Positions 54,737 through 63,561 of a stretch of 64,000 bases of DNA are shown here, piece after piece. The notes under the pieces are model-generated. The model was not told where the DNA came from. It saw only the letters and a list, made by a program, of their open reading frames with translations, and ran no database searches. Within the stretch, counting starts at the first letter, position 1. The number at the start of each line of letters is the position of its first letter. Position numbers and translations under genes: made by a program. The DNA is from Saprospiraceae bacterium (GTDB taxonomy: Bacteria > Bacteroidota > Bacteroidia > Chitinophagales > Saprospiraceae): the NCBI GenBank assembly GCA_022844565.1, contig JALHLK010000001.1, forward strand, positions 187,073-251,072, in the 5' to 3' direction.

Positions 54737-56614
54737 ATGAAAAAATATATCGCTCTTACCTCTTTTCTTGTGTGCTCATTTTGTACAATAGTATTTGGAC
54801 AAACTACCAATCCATTGGATAGTGCATGGATTATGGATAATTATTCTAAGCAAGAGGTGATGGTTCCGATGCGTGATGGGATTAAATTATTTACGAGTAT
54901 TTACACTCCGAAAAATACAAGCTCACCAAGTCCGATATTGATGACGCGTACACCTTATTCCTGTTCGCCATATGGTGTTGACAACTATAGACCTTTCTGG
55001 AATACCCACTGGAGATATTATATGAGAAGGAATTATATCATTGTAATTCAGGATGTAAGAGGTAGATACATGAGTGAAGGTACCTTTATGGATGTACGCC
55101 CTTATACTGAAAATAAGAAAGGAAAAGAAACAGATGAAGCAAGCGATACTTATGATGCTATCGATTGGTTGATAAAGAATATACCAAATAATAATGCTAA
55201 AGTAGGTATATTCGGTATCTCGTATCCAGGATTTTACTCAACGGCTGCGGCCTTAAGTAATCACCCGTCTTTGGTGGCGGTAAGCCCGCAAGCTCCTGTA
55301 ACAGATTGGTTTATGGGTGATGATTTTCATCATAACGGAGCTTTCTTTTTGATGGATGGATTTGGATTTTACTCAGGTTTTGGAAAGCCTCGTACAAAGC
55401 CGACTACCAATTATGGTCCAGGTTTTGAATTTCCTACCAAAGATGCCTATAAGTTTTACCTCGAAGCAGGTACAACTAAAAAATTGCAAGAGATCATGGG
55501 AGACAGCATCGCATTTTTCAAAGAAATGTATCAACATCCCAATTTGGACGATTGGTGGAAAGCCAGAAATATCAGAAATTTTGTTCAACACATTCCTGCA
55601 CACACGGCCACGTTGGTGGTCGGAGGCCTATTTGATGCAGAGGACCTTTTTGGAGCTTGGAAAACTTACGAAGCAATAGAAACCAAAGCAAAAAACAACA
55701 ATCGTGTCATCATGGGCCCATGGAGTCACGGGCAATGGAGTAGAGGAGAGGGTAATAAGCTCGGAAATGTGCAGTTTGACTCCAATACTTCATGGTATTA
55801 TCAAAATGAAATTGAAATTCCTTTTTTCATGCATCATTTAGAAGGTAAAGATAAGATTGACGATTTAGCTGAGGCAACCATATTTTTTACAGGAGAAAAC
55901 AAATGGAGGCATCTACCAAAATGGCCAATTGAAGGGGTACAAATGGTACCCGTCTTTTTAGATTCGGATGAAAAACTCAATTGGAAAAGTCCAGAAATAA
56001 AAAATTCATTTTCTGAATATGTTAGCGATCCTAACAAACCTGTTCCTTACACAGAAGACGTTCATTTCGGTCGTACCTCAGCGTACATGACTGACGATCA
56101 GCGCTTTGCCAATAGAAGAACGGATGTATTAAGTTTTCAAACCGAGGTACTCACAGAAGATTTGACCCTTGCTGGTCCTGTGATAGCCAATATTTTGACA
56201 AGTATTACTGGCACAGACGTAGATTTTGTAGTAAAACTGATAGATGTTTTTCCAAGTGATTTTAAATATGAAAATGACCATGAAGCTTCTTACCCAATGG
56301 GAGATTATCAAATGCTCGTAAGGGGAGAGGTCATGAGGGGAAAATTTAGGAATAGCTTCGAAAAACCAACAGCTTTCACTCCAAATAAAGTAGAAAAAGT
56401 AAGTTTTGAACTTCCCGATGTGGCTCACACTTTCAAAAAAGGTCATAGATTGATGATTCAAATTCAGAGTACATGGTTTCCTTTAGTGGATCGAAATCCT
56501 CAAAAATTTCTCAATATCTATGATGCAAATCCTCAAGATTATCAAAAAATCAATGTTAAAATACACCATGATGCTGTAAATGCTTCAAATGTTGTGTTGC
56601 CGATTTTGAAGTGA
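54737..56614 (+). CDS. CocE/NonD-family hydrolase (S15 peptidase-like, X-Pro or amino-acid ester hydrolase)
   Basis: A 625-residue secreted hydrolase with signal peptide (1-21, ending IVFGQ). Domain 1 is an alpha/beta hydrolase with PMRDGIKLFTSIYTPK, nucleophile in VGIFGISYPGFYSTA (Ser about 156), acidic residue in GGLFDAEDLFGAW and His in GPWSHGQWSRG. The C-terminal jelly-roll (about 440-620) is XPD-type (VANILTSITGT... and HRLMIQIQSTWFPLVDRNPQ). This architecture matches CocE and alpha-amino-acid ester hydrolases. Substrate is unknown. It is probably periplasmic, since no T9SS domain is seen. Confidence 0.92.
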   Translation: MKKYIALTSFLVCSFCTIVFGQTTNPLDSAWIMDNYSKQEVMVPMRDGIKLFTSIYTPKNTSSPSPILMTRTPYSCSPYGVDNYRPFWNTHWRYYMRRNYIIVIQDVRGRYMSEGTFMDVRPYTENKKGKETDEASDTYDAIDWLIKNIPNNNAKVGIFGISYPGFYSTAAALSNHPSLVAVSPQAPVTDWFMGDDFHHNGAFFLMDGFGFYSGFGKPRTKPTTNYGPGFEFPTKDAYKFYLEAGTTKKLQEIMGDSIAFFKEMYQHPNLDDWWKARNIRNFVQHIPAHTATLVVGGLFDAEDLFGAWKTYEAIETKAKNNNRVIMGPWSHGQWSRGEGNKLGNVQFDSNTSWYYQNEIEIPFFMHHLEGKDKIDDLAEATIFFTGENKWRHLPKWPIEGVQMVPVFLDSDEKLNWKSPEIKNSFSEYVSDPNKPVPYTEDVHFGRTSAYMTDDQRFANRRTDVLSFQTEVLTEDLTLAGPVIANILTSITGTDVDFVVKLIDVFPSDFKYENDHEASYPMGDYQMLVRGEVMRGKFRNSFEKPTAFTPNKVEKVSFELPDVAHTFKKGHRLMIQIQSTWFPLVDRNPQKFLNIYDANPQDYQKINVKIHHDAVNASNVVLPILK

Positions 56615-56666
56615 TAGCTTTTATAAGACTAAAGAAAACCATAATTCAATGGTGAAGATATTTAAT

Positions 56667-57083
56667 TGTTAGCAGACATTTTACAATGAATACAGAAATG
56701 AATTAAATTGGTGTGTATACAGTCGATGGACAAACAGACGTTCACTTAATTGAGTTGGACATAAAAGCCAAATACACAGATATTGACATTGGTGAATTCA
56801 CACAACAACAAGAGGAGTTTGATCGACTTGACTGGCAGATACCATGGGACGAGAAATACCTAAACGATCTCGGGATAGAAATAATAGGTGACTGGCTTGA
56901 TGCCCCCAAGAACTTAACCGAAACGACACGTCTTATATTCTTTCTTCACTTAATTGACTTTGACAAACCATTATTGACACCATTTGGAAATCTAGTTTTA
57001 AAAAGACCTGAATCAATACCTTATCGACTGACTACTATAATCAAGTATGAGCGACCAGACTAGCGTAAAAACGTCTGCTAACA
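56667..57083. repeat. inverted repeats flanking a cassette-like gene
   Basis: TGTTAGCAGAC at 56667-56677 and its exact reverse complement GTCTGCTAACA at 57073-57083 bracket the single reading frame 56686-57063. Similarity continues beyond the 11 bp (left ATTTTAC, right, reversed, GTTTTTAC). The left arm ends 8 nt before the ATG and the right arm begins 9 nt after the stop. Confidence 0.75.
56686..57063 (+). pseudogene. small acidic protein gene interrupted by an early stop
   Basis: From ATG 56686 the frame reads MNTEMN, then TAA at 56704-56706, then IGVYTVDGQTDVHLIEL and onward for about 116 residues to TAG at 57061. The part after the stop has normal protein composition (EEFDRLDWQIPWDEKYLND, PESIPYRLTTIIKYERPD), and IGVYTVDG looks like a normal N-terminus, so the TAA probably broke a complete gene. 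The alternative is translation from GTG at 56713. The family is not recognised. It lies between inverted repeats with an integron-cassette-like layout. Confidence 0.6.
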
Positions 57084-57193
57084 GCACCTAAAAAAAATTG
57101 GCTGCATTGTACTTCTAATGAAAATTTATTTTACATTTGAAATGTGGTTTTCAAAATAAAGTTTGTACTTCAAAATCGCCAACTTTCTTTAGC
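57073..57193 (+). other. attC-like folded segment after the cassette-like gene
   Basis: Two nested pairs of complementary boxes: GCTAA (57077-57081) with TTAGC (57189-57193), and TTGGC (57098-57102) with GCCAA (57178-57182). A 9-nt direct repeat TTGTACTTC lies within (57107 and 57163). Nested outer and inner arms are the shape of an integron attC site. The left spacer (about 16 nt with a poly-A run) is longer than usual, and no integrase is in the window. Treat this as a structural resemblance. Confidence 0.3.
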
Positions 57194-57216
57194 CGCAAAT
57201 CGAAGTCCGACTTTTA

Positions 57217-57513
57217 TTATCTTCTTGGTCTTTTATTTGGATTTCTCTTGTCATGAAAGCAGGAAAGAATACGAACTGTGTTTATTTCTTCATCAAGGAT
57301 AAACTACAGACAATAAGGAAATTTTTTAATTTTCAAAGACCTTATATTTTTATATCGTACTCTGTTAAAAGGATTTTTTTCTAAAGTATTATAAGCTTCT
57401 TTGAGCAGAAAAAGGAAGTTTTTAGGTGCATCATTTCTTTATAAAGAATAAAAATCAATAGCATTTTCAATTTCTTTTTGAGCACGAAGTGAGATAACTA
57501 TTTTATACCCCAT
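57217..57513 (-). pseudogene. RelE/ParE-family toxin with two in-frame stops
   Basis: On the minus strand from ATG 57513, 98 codons of a RelE/ParE-like toxin can be read: MGYKIVISLRAQKEIENAID, APKNFLFLLKEAYNTLEKNP, VRYKNIRSLKIKKFPYCL, VRILSCFHDKRNPNKRPRR. It is broken by TAA at codon 25 (57441-57439) and TAG at codon 70 (57306-57304), both in one unbroken frame, before the normal TAA at 57219. The start overlaps the antitoxin by 11 nt, the usual arrangement. The toxin is certainly non-functional unless the stops are suppressed. Confidence 0.85.
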
Positions 57514-57739
57514 ATTTTTCTGAAAGAAGTTTTAGCGAATCTTCTGCCGATATGTACGCATTTTGATCTTCAAGTAAACGTTCATCTAGAATTTCTTTCA
57601 TATCCGTAGTCAAATCAAAGTCATTATCATCCTCTTCAACGATAATTGTAATCGGTTTAGATTTGAAAGTAGCTTTTATAGCATCCAATATGTCGGTGTT
57701 TACCTCCTGTGCTGATTTTAAATGATATGTAGTATACAT
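57503..57739 (-). CDS. antitoxin of a RelE/ParE-type system (toxin lost)
   Basis: A 78-residue protein, start ATG 57739 (MYTTYHLKSAQEVN). It has a Phd/RelB-like shape: N-terminal DNA-binding part, then a charged helical tail (DFDLTTDMKEILDERLLEDQ, LKLLSEKYGV). An upstream in-frame codon at 57802 would lie in the -33 region, and the -7 element (57770-57777) is 31 nt upstream of the ATG, which fixes the start. The frame is intact, while the overlapping toxin is broken. It may persist as an orphan repressor. Confidence 0.72.
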   Translation of the reverse strand: MYTTYHLKSAQEVNTDILDAIKATFKSKPITIIVEEDDNDFDLTTDMKEILDERLLEDQNAYISAEDSLKLLSEKYGV

Positions 57740-57769
57740 TATTTTTTTATTTGAATTTTGAATGTGATA

Positions 57770-57804
57770 CAAAGATAAAACAAAATTGTAATTTTGGATC
57801 ACAA
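57770..57804 (-). promoter_or_regulatory. promoter of the toxin-antitoxin pair
   Basis: Minus strand TATCTTTG at 57777-57770 (exact TAnnTTTG) and TTG at 57804-57802 with a 24-nt spacer. The remaining stretch 57805-58121 is A/T-rich, with no gene or repeat that I can support. Confidence 0.5.
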
Positions 57805-58121
57805 AAGAATATGGCAGTAACCATATATGTTCATACTTGACAGGTATTGATAATTACTAATAACGTATTAATTTCTAACGCCTAGAGTTGATAAAGTATC
57901 ATTCACCTAATTCTTTATACCAAATATTTATCATCCTTTATGTAATTTATCCCCATTTTTTACGTCTAATTAGATATCATAAATAATATGAATATGTAGA
58001 TTTCTATTATATATGATTAAAAAGTGTAATATTTGCAAGACGAAATGTGAACTAATCATAAGTTTTCTTTATTTGACGTTAAGATTTCACTTTTTAATAT
58101 GGTCGTTTTAAAAATTAAAAA

Positions 58122-61100
58122 ATGAGAATTGTATTTTATATTTTTCTGATGTTGCTTGTAAATTACACCTTTGCACAAGAATCGGCACAATATCGAGATA
58201 AGCTATCTAACTTCAAAACAGGTAAATATCTACTAGATAAGAGTCTGTATTTGCCTTCAAAATATGAGTTCGAGCATTATATAAAACAGCCCGACCGACC
58301 TTCTTTCGAGAAATTTGAAAGGCTTAAAACAGAGGTAGCACTTGGAAGCGTCATAGCAGGCCTTCGGATTGATCTCCCAAAGGGCGAAACAGAGATAAAG
58401 AATTTTATTGAATTAAATTATCCTAATCCTATTTGTAAAGATGCCATTCTTGAGCTAGCATCCTACTACTATAATGAAAAAAGATATTTAGATGCAGTAG
58501 CGTATTACGATATGTGGGACCTAAATAAGTTATCTTCCCTTGAAATGAGTGAAGCTAGTTTTAAAAAAGGATACGCTTTATTTGTTCAAAGTAAATTTAT
58601 TGAGGCACAAAAAGAATTTTCCCGCGTGAAGGGGTTTAAAAATGTATTTTATTATCCCACTAACTACTACGATGGGATGACTCATTATTTTTTAAATGAC
58701 TATGCTAAGGCTGTAGAATCTTTTAATAGAAGCGAAGAATCTGCTGCCTATGGACCGTTTATTCCGTATTACATAGCTCAGATTTATTTTGCGCAAAAGG
58801 AATATGACAAGTTGATCGTGCATGGAGAAAAGTCAATATTACAATCAAAGACTAAGAATAAGACAGAGATTAGGCAATTGCTTGGTCAAGCTTACTATGT
58901 TAAAAATGATTTTGCTAGGGCACTTCCTCACCTAGAATTTTATGAAGCAAATACAGAAAAATTGAGTGCGGATGAATTCTATCAATTAGGCTTTACTCAA
59001 TATCAGATGGGGAGTTACGAAAAGGCCAAACGAAATTTTCTTGCCCTAACCAACGAATCTTCTAGAATGGGGCAGATGGCTAATTATTATCTAGCGGATT
59101 GTTATTTAAAGCTAGATGACGCATTATCTGCAAGGGCTGCCTTCAAGAAAGTGAGTCAAATGAACTTTGATCCAGGTATGAAGGAAGAGGCTAGTTTTAA
59201 TTATGGTAAAATTAGTGCAGAACTAAATTATGACAGAGAGGCGATTGCCATATTGATCGATATTCCACAGAATTCTATATTTTATAATGAATCACAAGAA
59301 TTGATTAATGACATCTTGGTTAAATCGGGCGATTATTCTAATAGCATTTCAATTATGGAATCACTTCCTAAACTTTCTACTAAATTGGAAGGAACCTATC
59401 AGGATGTATCTCTTAAAAGAGCATTACAGTTATATCAAGAAGGAGATTTTAAGCAGGCGGAAATGACATTTAAAAAATCATTGCAATACCCTAAAAATCA
59501 AACATTTACAGCACAATCGTATTTTTGGTTAGGCCAAATTTATAGCAATGCAAACGAATTTAAAAGAAGTATTTCAGAATATGAAAAATTCTTAAAAATG
59601 GCAACAAAATTGACTGATTTGCCAGAAGAGAGTTCTCTGCCTTTGGCACAATATTACCAGGCTTATAATTATTTAAAATTGAAAGATTTTGCATCTGCAG
59701 AGCAAAACTTCAAATCATCTATCATCGGAATCAACAATAAAAGGACCTTTGCTAATGAAACAATTATGAATCGGATATTACCCGACGCATACGTCAGGAC
59801 GGGTGATTGCCTTTTTAAAAATAGGAAATACAATGATGCATTGACATTTTATGAGCAAGCAATAGAACGTAAACAAGGTAATTTTGTCTATGCTTTATTT
59901 CAATCAGCAATAATAGAAGGCTTGATAGGCAAGCCATACGAGAAAATTCAAACGTTGGAAACCATCGTTGATAACCACAAAAATTCAGAATTTTATGATG
60001 ACGCACTATTTTATTTAGGTGATGCACATCAAGGCTTAAATACCGTCGACAATGCGGTAGTATCCTATCAAAAATTGATAAATGAAGTTGGAACTAAATC
60101 TGAGTTTTATAATGTGTCTCTGCTTCGATTAGGATTATTAACTTATAATGCGGGTGAAATAGAAAAAGCTTTGACTTACTACAAATCGGTAATTAGTAAC
60201 AAGCCTTCTCCTAAAGAGAGGAGTGAAGCTTTGATAGCCATAGAAGAAATATACTTGAAGGACTTGCAAAAGCCTAATGAATATATTGTATACGCAGAAA
60301 ATAGTGGGGGTGTACAATTTTCAGATTTTTCAAGAGATAGTCTCAATTTTCATGTTGCAAAAACTTTTTATCTTAATGCAGATTATGAAAAAGCTATATC
60401 AAGTCTCTCGGATTATTTGCAAAAATTTCCAAAAGCGTATTATAAAAATGAAGCTTTATACACAAGGGCAGATTGCTATAACCTACAAAAGGATTATGGT
60501 CGGGCCTTACAGGATTTCGAGGCTTTAATTGCCAATGCACCAAATCAATATGAAGAAAGATCCATGTTGAAGGCAGCAATTATTTCTTATAATTATGCCC
60601 AGAATTTCTCAAAAGCACTCCAATACTACAAAGCATATGAGACAAAAGTAACTAATGAAAATGAAAAATATCAAGCACAATTGGGTGCTTTAAGAAGTGC
60701 TTTTAGAGTTGGTCCTGACAGTGATGTTAAGCAATTTGGTTACAAAATCATCAACAGCACACTTTCGTCAAAAGATGAAAAGGCTTCGGCATATTATTAC
60801 GTAGGTAAAGTCCATTTGAAAGAAAATGCTAAAGTTGACGCTTTTAGTGCATTTGATGCCGTAGCTTCTATGTCAAGCAATAATCAAGCGGCAGAAGCTA
60901 AGTATCTAATGGCAGAAATATTGTATAGTCAAGGTAAAATCAAAGATGCGGAAAAACAGTGTAACATCGTTTCTGAGCAGTCCAGTAATTATCCGTATTG
61001 GGTAGCAAAGAGTATCATTTTACTTTCTGATATCTACGTGGGTAGAAAGGATCTTATAAATGCTAGGGCTGCATTAGAAGCAGTAATCGAAAATTTTAAT

Positions 61101-61235
61101 GACGATCCATCTTTGGTCAATATAGCCAAAGAAAAACTCGCCATTGTAGAAAAAATCGAACTCGAACAAAATAGAATAAAACCTAAATCTATCCCAGGTA
61201 AATTAGAGCTACAAAACTCAACGGGTGGTAATTAA
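58122..61235 (+). CDS. secreted tetratricopeptide-repeat protein
   Basis: A 1037-residue protein with a signal peptide (1-19, ending NYTFAQ), then TPR-type helix pairs through almost the whole length (for example YYNEKRYLDAVAYYDMWDLN, YFLNDYAKAVESFNRSEES, YQMGSYEKAKRNFLAL, YFWLGQIYSNANEFKRSISE). It resembles periplasmic/outer-membrane TPR scaffolds of Bacteroidota and could act as a protein-interaction platform. A barrel gene starts 23 nt later and an SDR-like gene follows it, so the three are one unit. No enzymatic motif is seen. Confidence 0.85.
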   Translation: MRIVFYIFLMLLVNYTFAQESAQYRDKLSNFKTGKYLLDKSLYLPSKYEFEHYIKQPDRPSFEKFERLKTEVALGSVIAGLRIDLPKGETEIKNFIELNYPNPICKDAILELASYYYNEKRYLDAVAYYDMWDLNKLSSLEMSEASFKKGYALFVQSKFIEAQKEFSRVKGFKNVFYYPTNYYDGMTHYFLNDYAKAVESFNRSEESAAYGPFIPYYIAQIYFAQKEYDKLIVHGEKSILQSKTKNKTEIRQLLGQAYYVKNDFARALPHLEFYEANTEKLSADEFYQLGFTQYQMGSYEKAKRNFLALTNESSRMGQMANYYLADCYLKLDDALSARAAFKKVSQMNFDPGMKEEASFNYGKISAELNYDREAIAILIDIPQNSIFYNESQELINDILVKSGDYSNSISIMESLPKLSTKLEGTYQDVSLKRALQLYQEGDFKQAEMTFKKSLQYPKNQTFTAQSYFWLGQIYSNANEFKRSISEYEKFLKMATKLTDLPEESSLPLAQYYQAYNYLKLKDFASAEQNFKSSIIGINNKRTFANETIMNRILPDAYVRTGDCLFKNRKYNDALTFYEQAIERKQGNFVYALFQSAIIEGLIGKPYEKIQTLETIVDNHKNSEFYDDALFYLGDAHQGLNTVDNAVVSYQKLINEVGTKSEFYNVSLLRLGLLTYNAGEIEKALTYYKSVISNKPSPKERSEALIAIEEIYLKDLQKPNEYIVYAENSGGVQFSDFSRDSLNFHVAKTFYLNADYEKAISSLSDYLQKFPKAYYKNEALYTRADCYNLQKDYGRALQDFEALIANAPNQYEERSMLKAAIISYNYAQNFSKALQYYKAYETKVTNENEKYQAQLGALRSAFRVGPDSDVKQFGYKIINSTLSSKDEKASAYYYVGKVHLKENAKVDAFSAFDAVASMSSNNQAAEAKYLMAEILYSQGKIKDAEKQCNIVSEQSSNYPYWVAKSIILLSDIYVGRKDLINARAALEAVIENFNDDPSLVNIAKEKLAIVEKIELEQNRIKPKSIPGKLELQNSTGGN

Positions 61236-61258
61236 TAAAGAAATATAAAAATAAAAAG

Positions 61259-62902
61259 ATGAAGAAATTACTTTTATCATTTTTAATTATACTGTTTTTG
61301 AATAATGTCTATGCTCAAATAGATGTGAATCAGGTTGAAGTTGTAAAACAATTTGAAGCTGAGTTGGAAGATGCCCAAAAGATCAATATACAGCCAACGC
61401 TTAAGATCCCAAAAATCGAAAAAAGGCAATATAAATACGATGTAACCATTGTGCCTTTGTCTTTAAGATATCCAGAACCAGTCATAAAACCACTGGCCAT
61501 GCAAAAAGAAGAGCCGCTCGAAGAATCAAATTTTTATCTCAAAGGCGGTTACGGTAATTTATCTAACCCCTTTTTGAAGTTTAGATGGGCAACGCACGGT
61601 GATGATAAATATGAAATCAATACACACATTGATTATTACAGCCTCGATAATACTAAAAACCAAGAATTTCAGGATATGAGCGATCTGAAAATTGGTATGG
61701 ACGTAAAATACAGATTGAAAGATAACCTCCAACTTTTAGTAGGAACAGATTTAGATTTTGATAAAAGATTCTTCTATTTTACTTATTTTGATAAATCATT
61801 GAGTACCCCAGAATTACTGAAAAGGAATACCAATGACCTTTCATTTTTTGGAGGGTTAGAAAATATAGAGTCCATCAATGATAAACTTGATTATAATATT
61901 AATGCAGATTTCTCACTGATCAATACTACGAATTTTAGTGCTAACGAACAGATTCTCACTATTAATGGCAACCTAAGATACAGATTTAATAAAAACATAT
62001 ATGCAAATGTACCTTTGATATTGAATACCATTCGATACGATGTTATTGATGTAGCCGACGCTCAAGCTAATTTCATAGCAGACTTTAACCCTACGATTAA
62101 CTACCATAAGGGTAAACTAAATATTGCTGCAGGTTTTGAATTTTTGCATGATAACGAAAAAGACAGGCTTTGGCCAACTGTTGATATGAGTTATGCGGTG
62201 GTCGGAAAGGAATTGCATGTTTTTGCAGGAGTAGACCAAAAGAAAGTAATTAATGATTTGAAGAATATTCTTGAATTTGCACCTTGGGCCAATAGCAAAT
62301 TTGATAAAATCAACTTAAATGTTGCACGGGAATATTTTGCTGGTGTGAGAGGGAATTATACATTAATAAACTATGAAGGCAGGGTAGGGTATAGACAAAA
62401 CTCCAACCAAACGCTCTTTACTAATTTTAGATTGAATGATACGGAAAGTAGTGACCGGCTTTCTATAGATTACATCAAAGACTTGACCACTGTTTTTATA
62501 AATGGAAATATTGATTTTGAAGTTTCAGATATTTTGTCTGTTGGAGGATCGATGATAAAAAACTTTTATAAAAGAGAAGGCAACGCCAATGTGTATGGTC
62601 TTTTGGGCTTAGAGGTCAATGCATGGGGAAAGTTAAGATTGTTTAATGATAAGTTTTCAATAAAATCAAACCTATATGTTGCAGATAGAGCTACCTCACT
62701 CTTTCCAAATATAGTAGGAATACCGCTTACTGTTACGGGTACAAATCTATTTGACCTTAACTTTGGTGCAGAATTTTGGCCTATGTCTAAAGTTGCTATA
62801 TTTGCAGATGCTTATAATGTGCTGAATAATAAAAATGTACGATGGTATGGATACCCACAAGTTGGTATCCACTTTAATGTAGGTGCTATATTAAAATTTT
62901 AA
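61259..62902 (+). CDS. outer-membrane beta-barrel protein
   Basis: A 547-residue protein with a signal peptide (1-19, ending NVYAQ), an N-terminal polar segment (20-80, rich in Lys, Glu and Pro) and then long alternating beta strands (KGGYGNLSNPFLKFRWA, LKIGMDVKYRLKDNLQLLVG, and others) ending WYGYPQVGIHFNVGAILKF. The end resembles the last strands of TonB-dependent receptors, but no plug is visible. It is probably a barrel partner of the TPR protein encoded 23 nt upstream. Confidence 0.75.
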   Translation: MKKLLLSFLIILFLNNVYAQIDVNQVEVVKQFEAELEDAQKINIQPTLKIPKIEKRQYKYDVTIVPLSLRYPEPVIKPLAMQKEEPLEESNFYLKGGYGNLSNPFLKFRWATHGDDKYEINTHIDYYSLDNTKNQEFQDMSDLKIGMDVKYRLKDNLQLLVGTDLDFDKRFFYFTYFDKSLSTPELLKRNTNDLSFFGGLENIESINDKLDYNINADFSLINTTNFSANEQILTINGNLRYRFNKNIYANVPLILNTIRYDVIDVADAQANFIADFNPTINYHKGKLNIAAGFEFLHDNEKDRLWPTVDMSYAVVGKELHVFAGVDQKKVINDLKNILEFAPWANSKFDKINLNVAREYFAGVRGNYTLINYEGRVGYRQNSNQTLFTNFRLNDTESSDRLSIDYIKDLTTVFINGNIDFEVSDILSVGGSMIKNFYKREGNANVYGLLGLEVNAWGKLRLFNDKFSIKSNLYVADRATSLFPNIVGIPLTVTGTNLFDLNFGAEFWPMSKVAIFADAYNVLNNKNVRWYGYPQVGIHFNVGAILKF

Positions 62903-62906
62903 AGTT

Positions 62907-63560
62907 ATGGGAAGAAATTTGCTGATCGTTGGTGCATCAGGATTAACTGGTGGAGAAGTCTTAAATTATGCTTTAAATACGACTTATTATAAGAAGATTT
63001 ATTGCTTAGTACGAAAAAGTTTAGGAATAAAACATCCACTTCTTGAAGAAATAGTGGTTGATTTTGATACCATTCATGATTATAATGGACCTTTTAGTTT
63101 TAATGATGTAGCGATCTGTCTTGGTACTACTATTGGCAAAGCCGGTAGTAAAGAGGCTTTTGAAAAAGTAGATTATAAAGCTATTATAGATTCGGCAGAT
63201 TGGGCCCATAATCTAGGAGCATCCAACTGTGCTGTCATTTCGTCTGTTGGTGCCAATGCCAATACTTCGAATTTTTACTTGCATGTCAAAGGAAAAACTG
63301 AAAATAAGCTCAAGAATATTGGTTTTGATAAACTTTTGATCTTTAGACCAGGATTGTTATTGGGCCAAAGAACAGAAGAAAGAGCAGGTGAAGGCATAGC
63401 TCAAAAATTATTTGGAGAATGGACCCAAAAAGTAATTATTTTTGGTAAGTACACTTCTATTAAAGCCTCTCAATTAGCCAAAAGTATGGTGGAGGCATTA
63501 CAAAATGAAAACACAGGTGCCAAGGTCTTACACTTCAACGATATGAAAAAATTCTTCTAG
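62907..63560 (+). CDS. NAD(P)-binding SDR-like protein (HTATIP2/TIP30 type)
   Basis: A 217-residue Rossmann protein: LLIVGASGLTGGEVLNYAL is the nucleotide-binding motif at residues 5-23, followed by CLGTTIGKAGSKEAFEKVDY, VISSVGANANTSNFYLHVKG with the YxxxK-like tail, and LLIFRPGLLLGQR. It fits the atypical SDR group with HTATIP2. No substrate is known. It starts 4 nt after the barrel gene. Confidence 0.85.
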   Translation: MGRNLLIVGASGLTGGEVLNYALNTTYYKKIYCLVRKSLGIKHPLLEEIVVDFDTIHDYNGPFSFNDVAICLGTTIGKAGSKEAFEKVDYKAIIDSADWAHNLGASNCAVISSVGANANTSNFYLHVKGKTENKLKNIGFDKLLIFRPGLLLGQRTEERAGEGIAQKLFGEWTQKVIIFGKYTSIKASQLAKSMVEALQNENTGAKVLHFNDMKKFF

Positions 63561-63561
63561 T

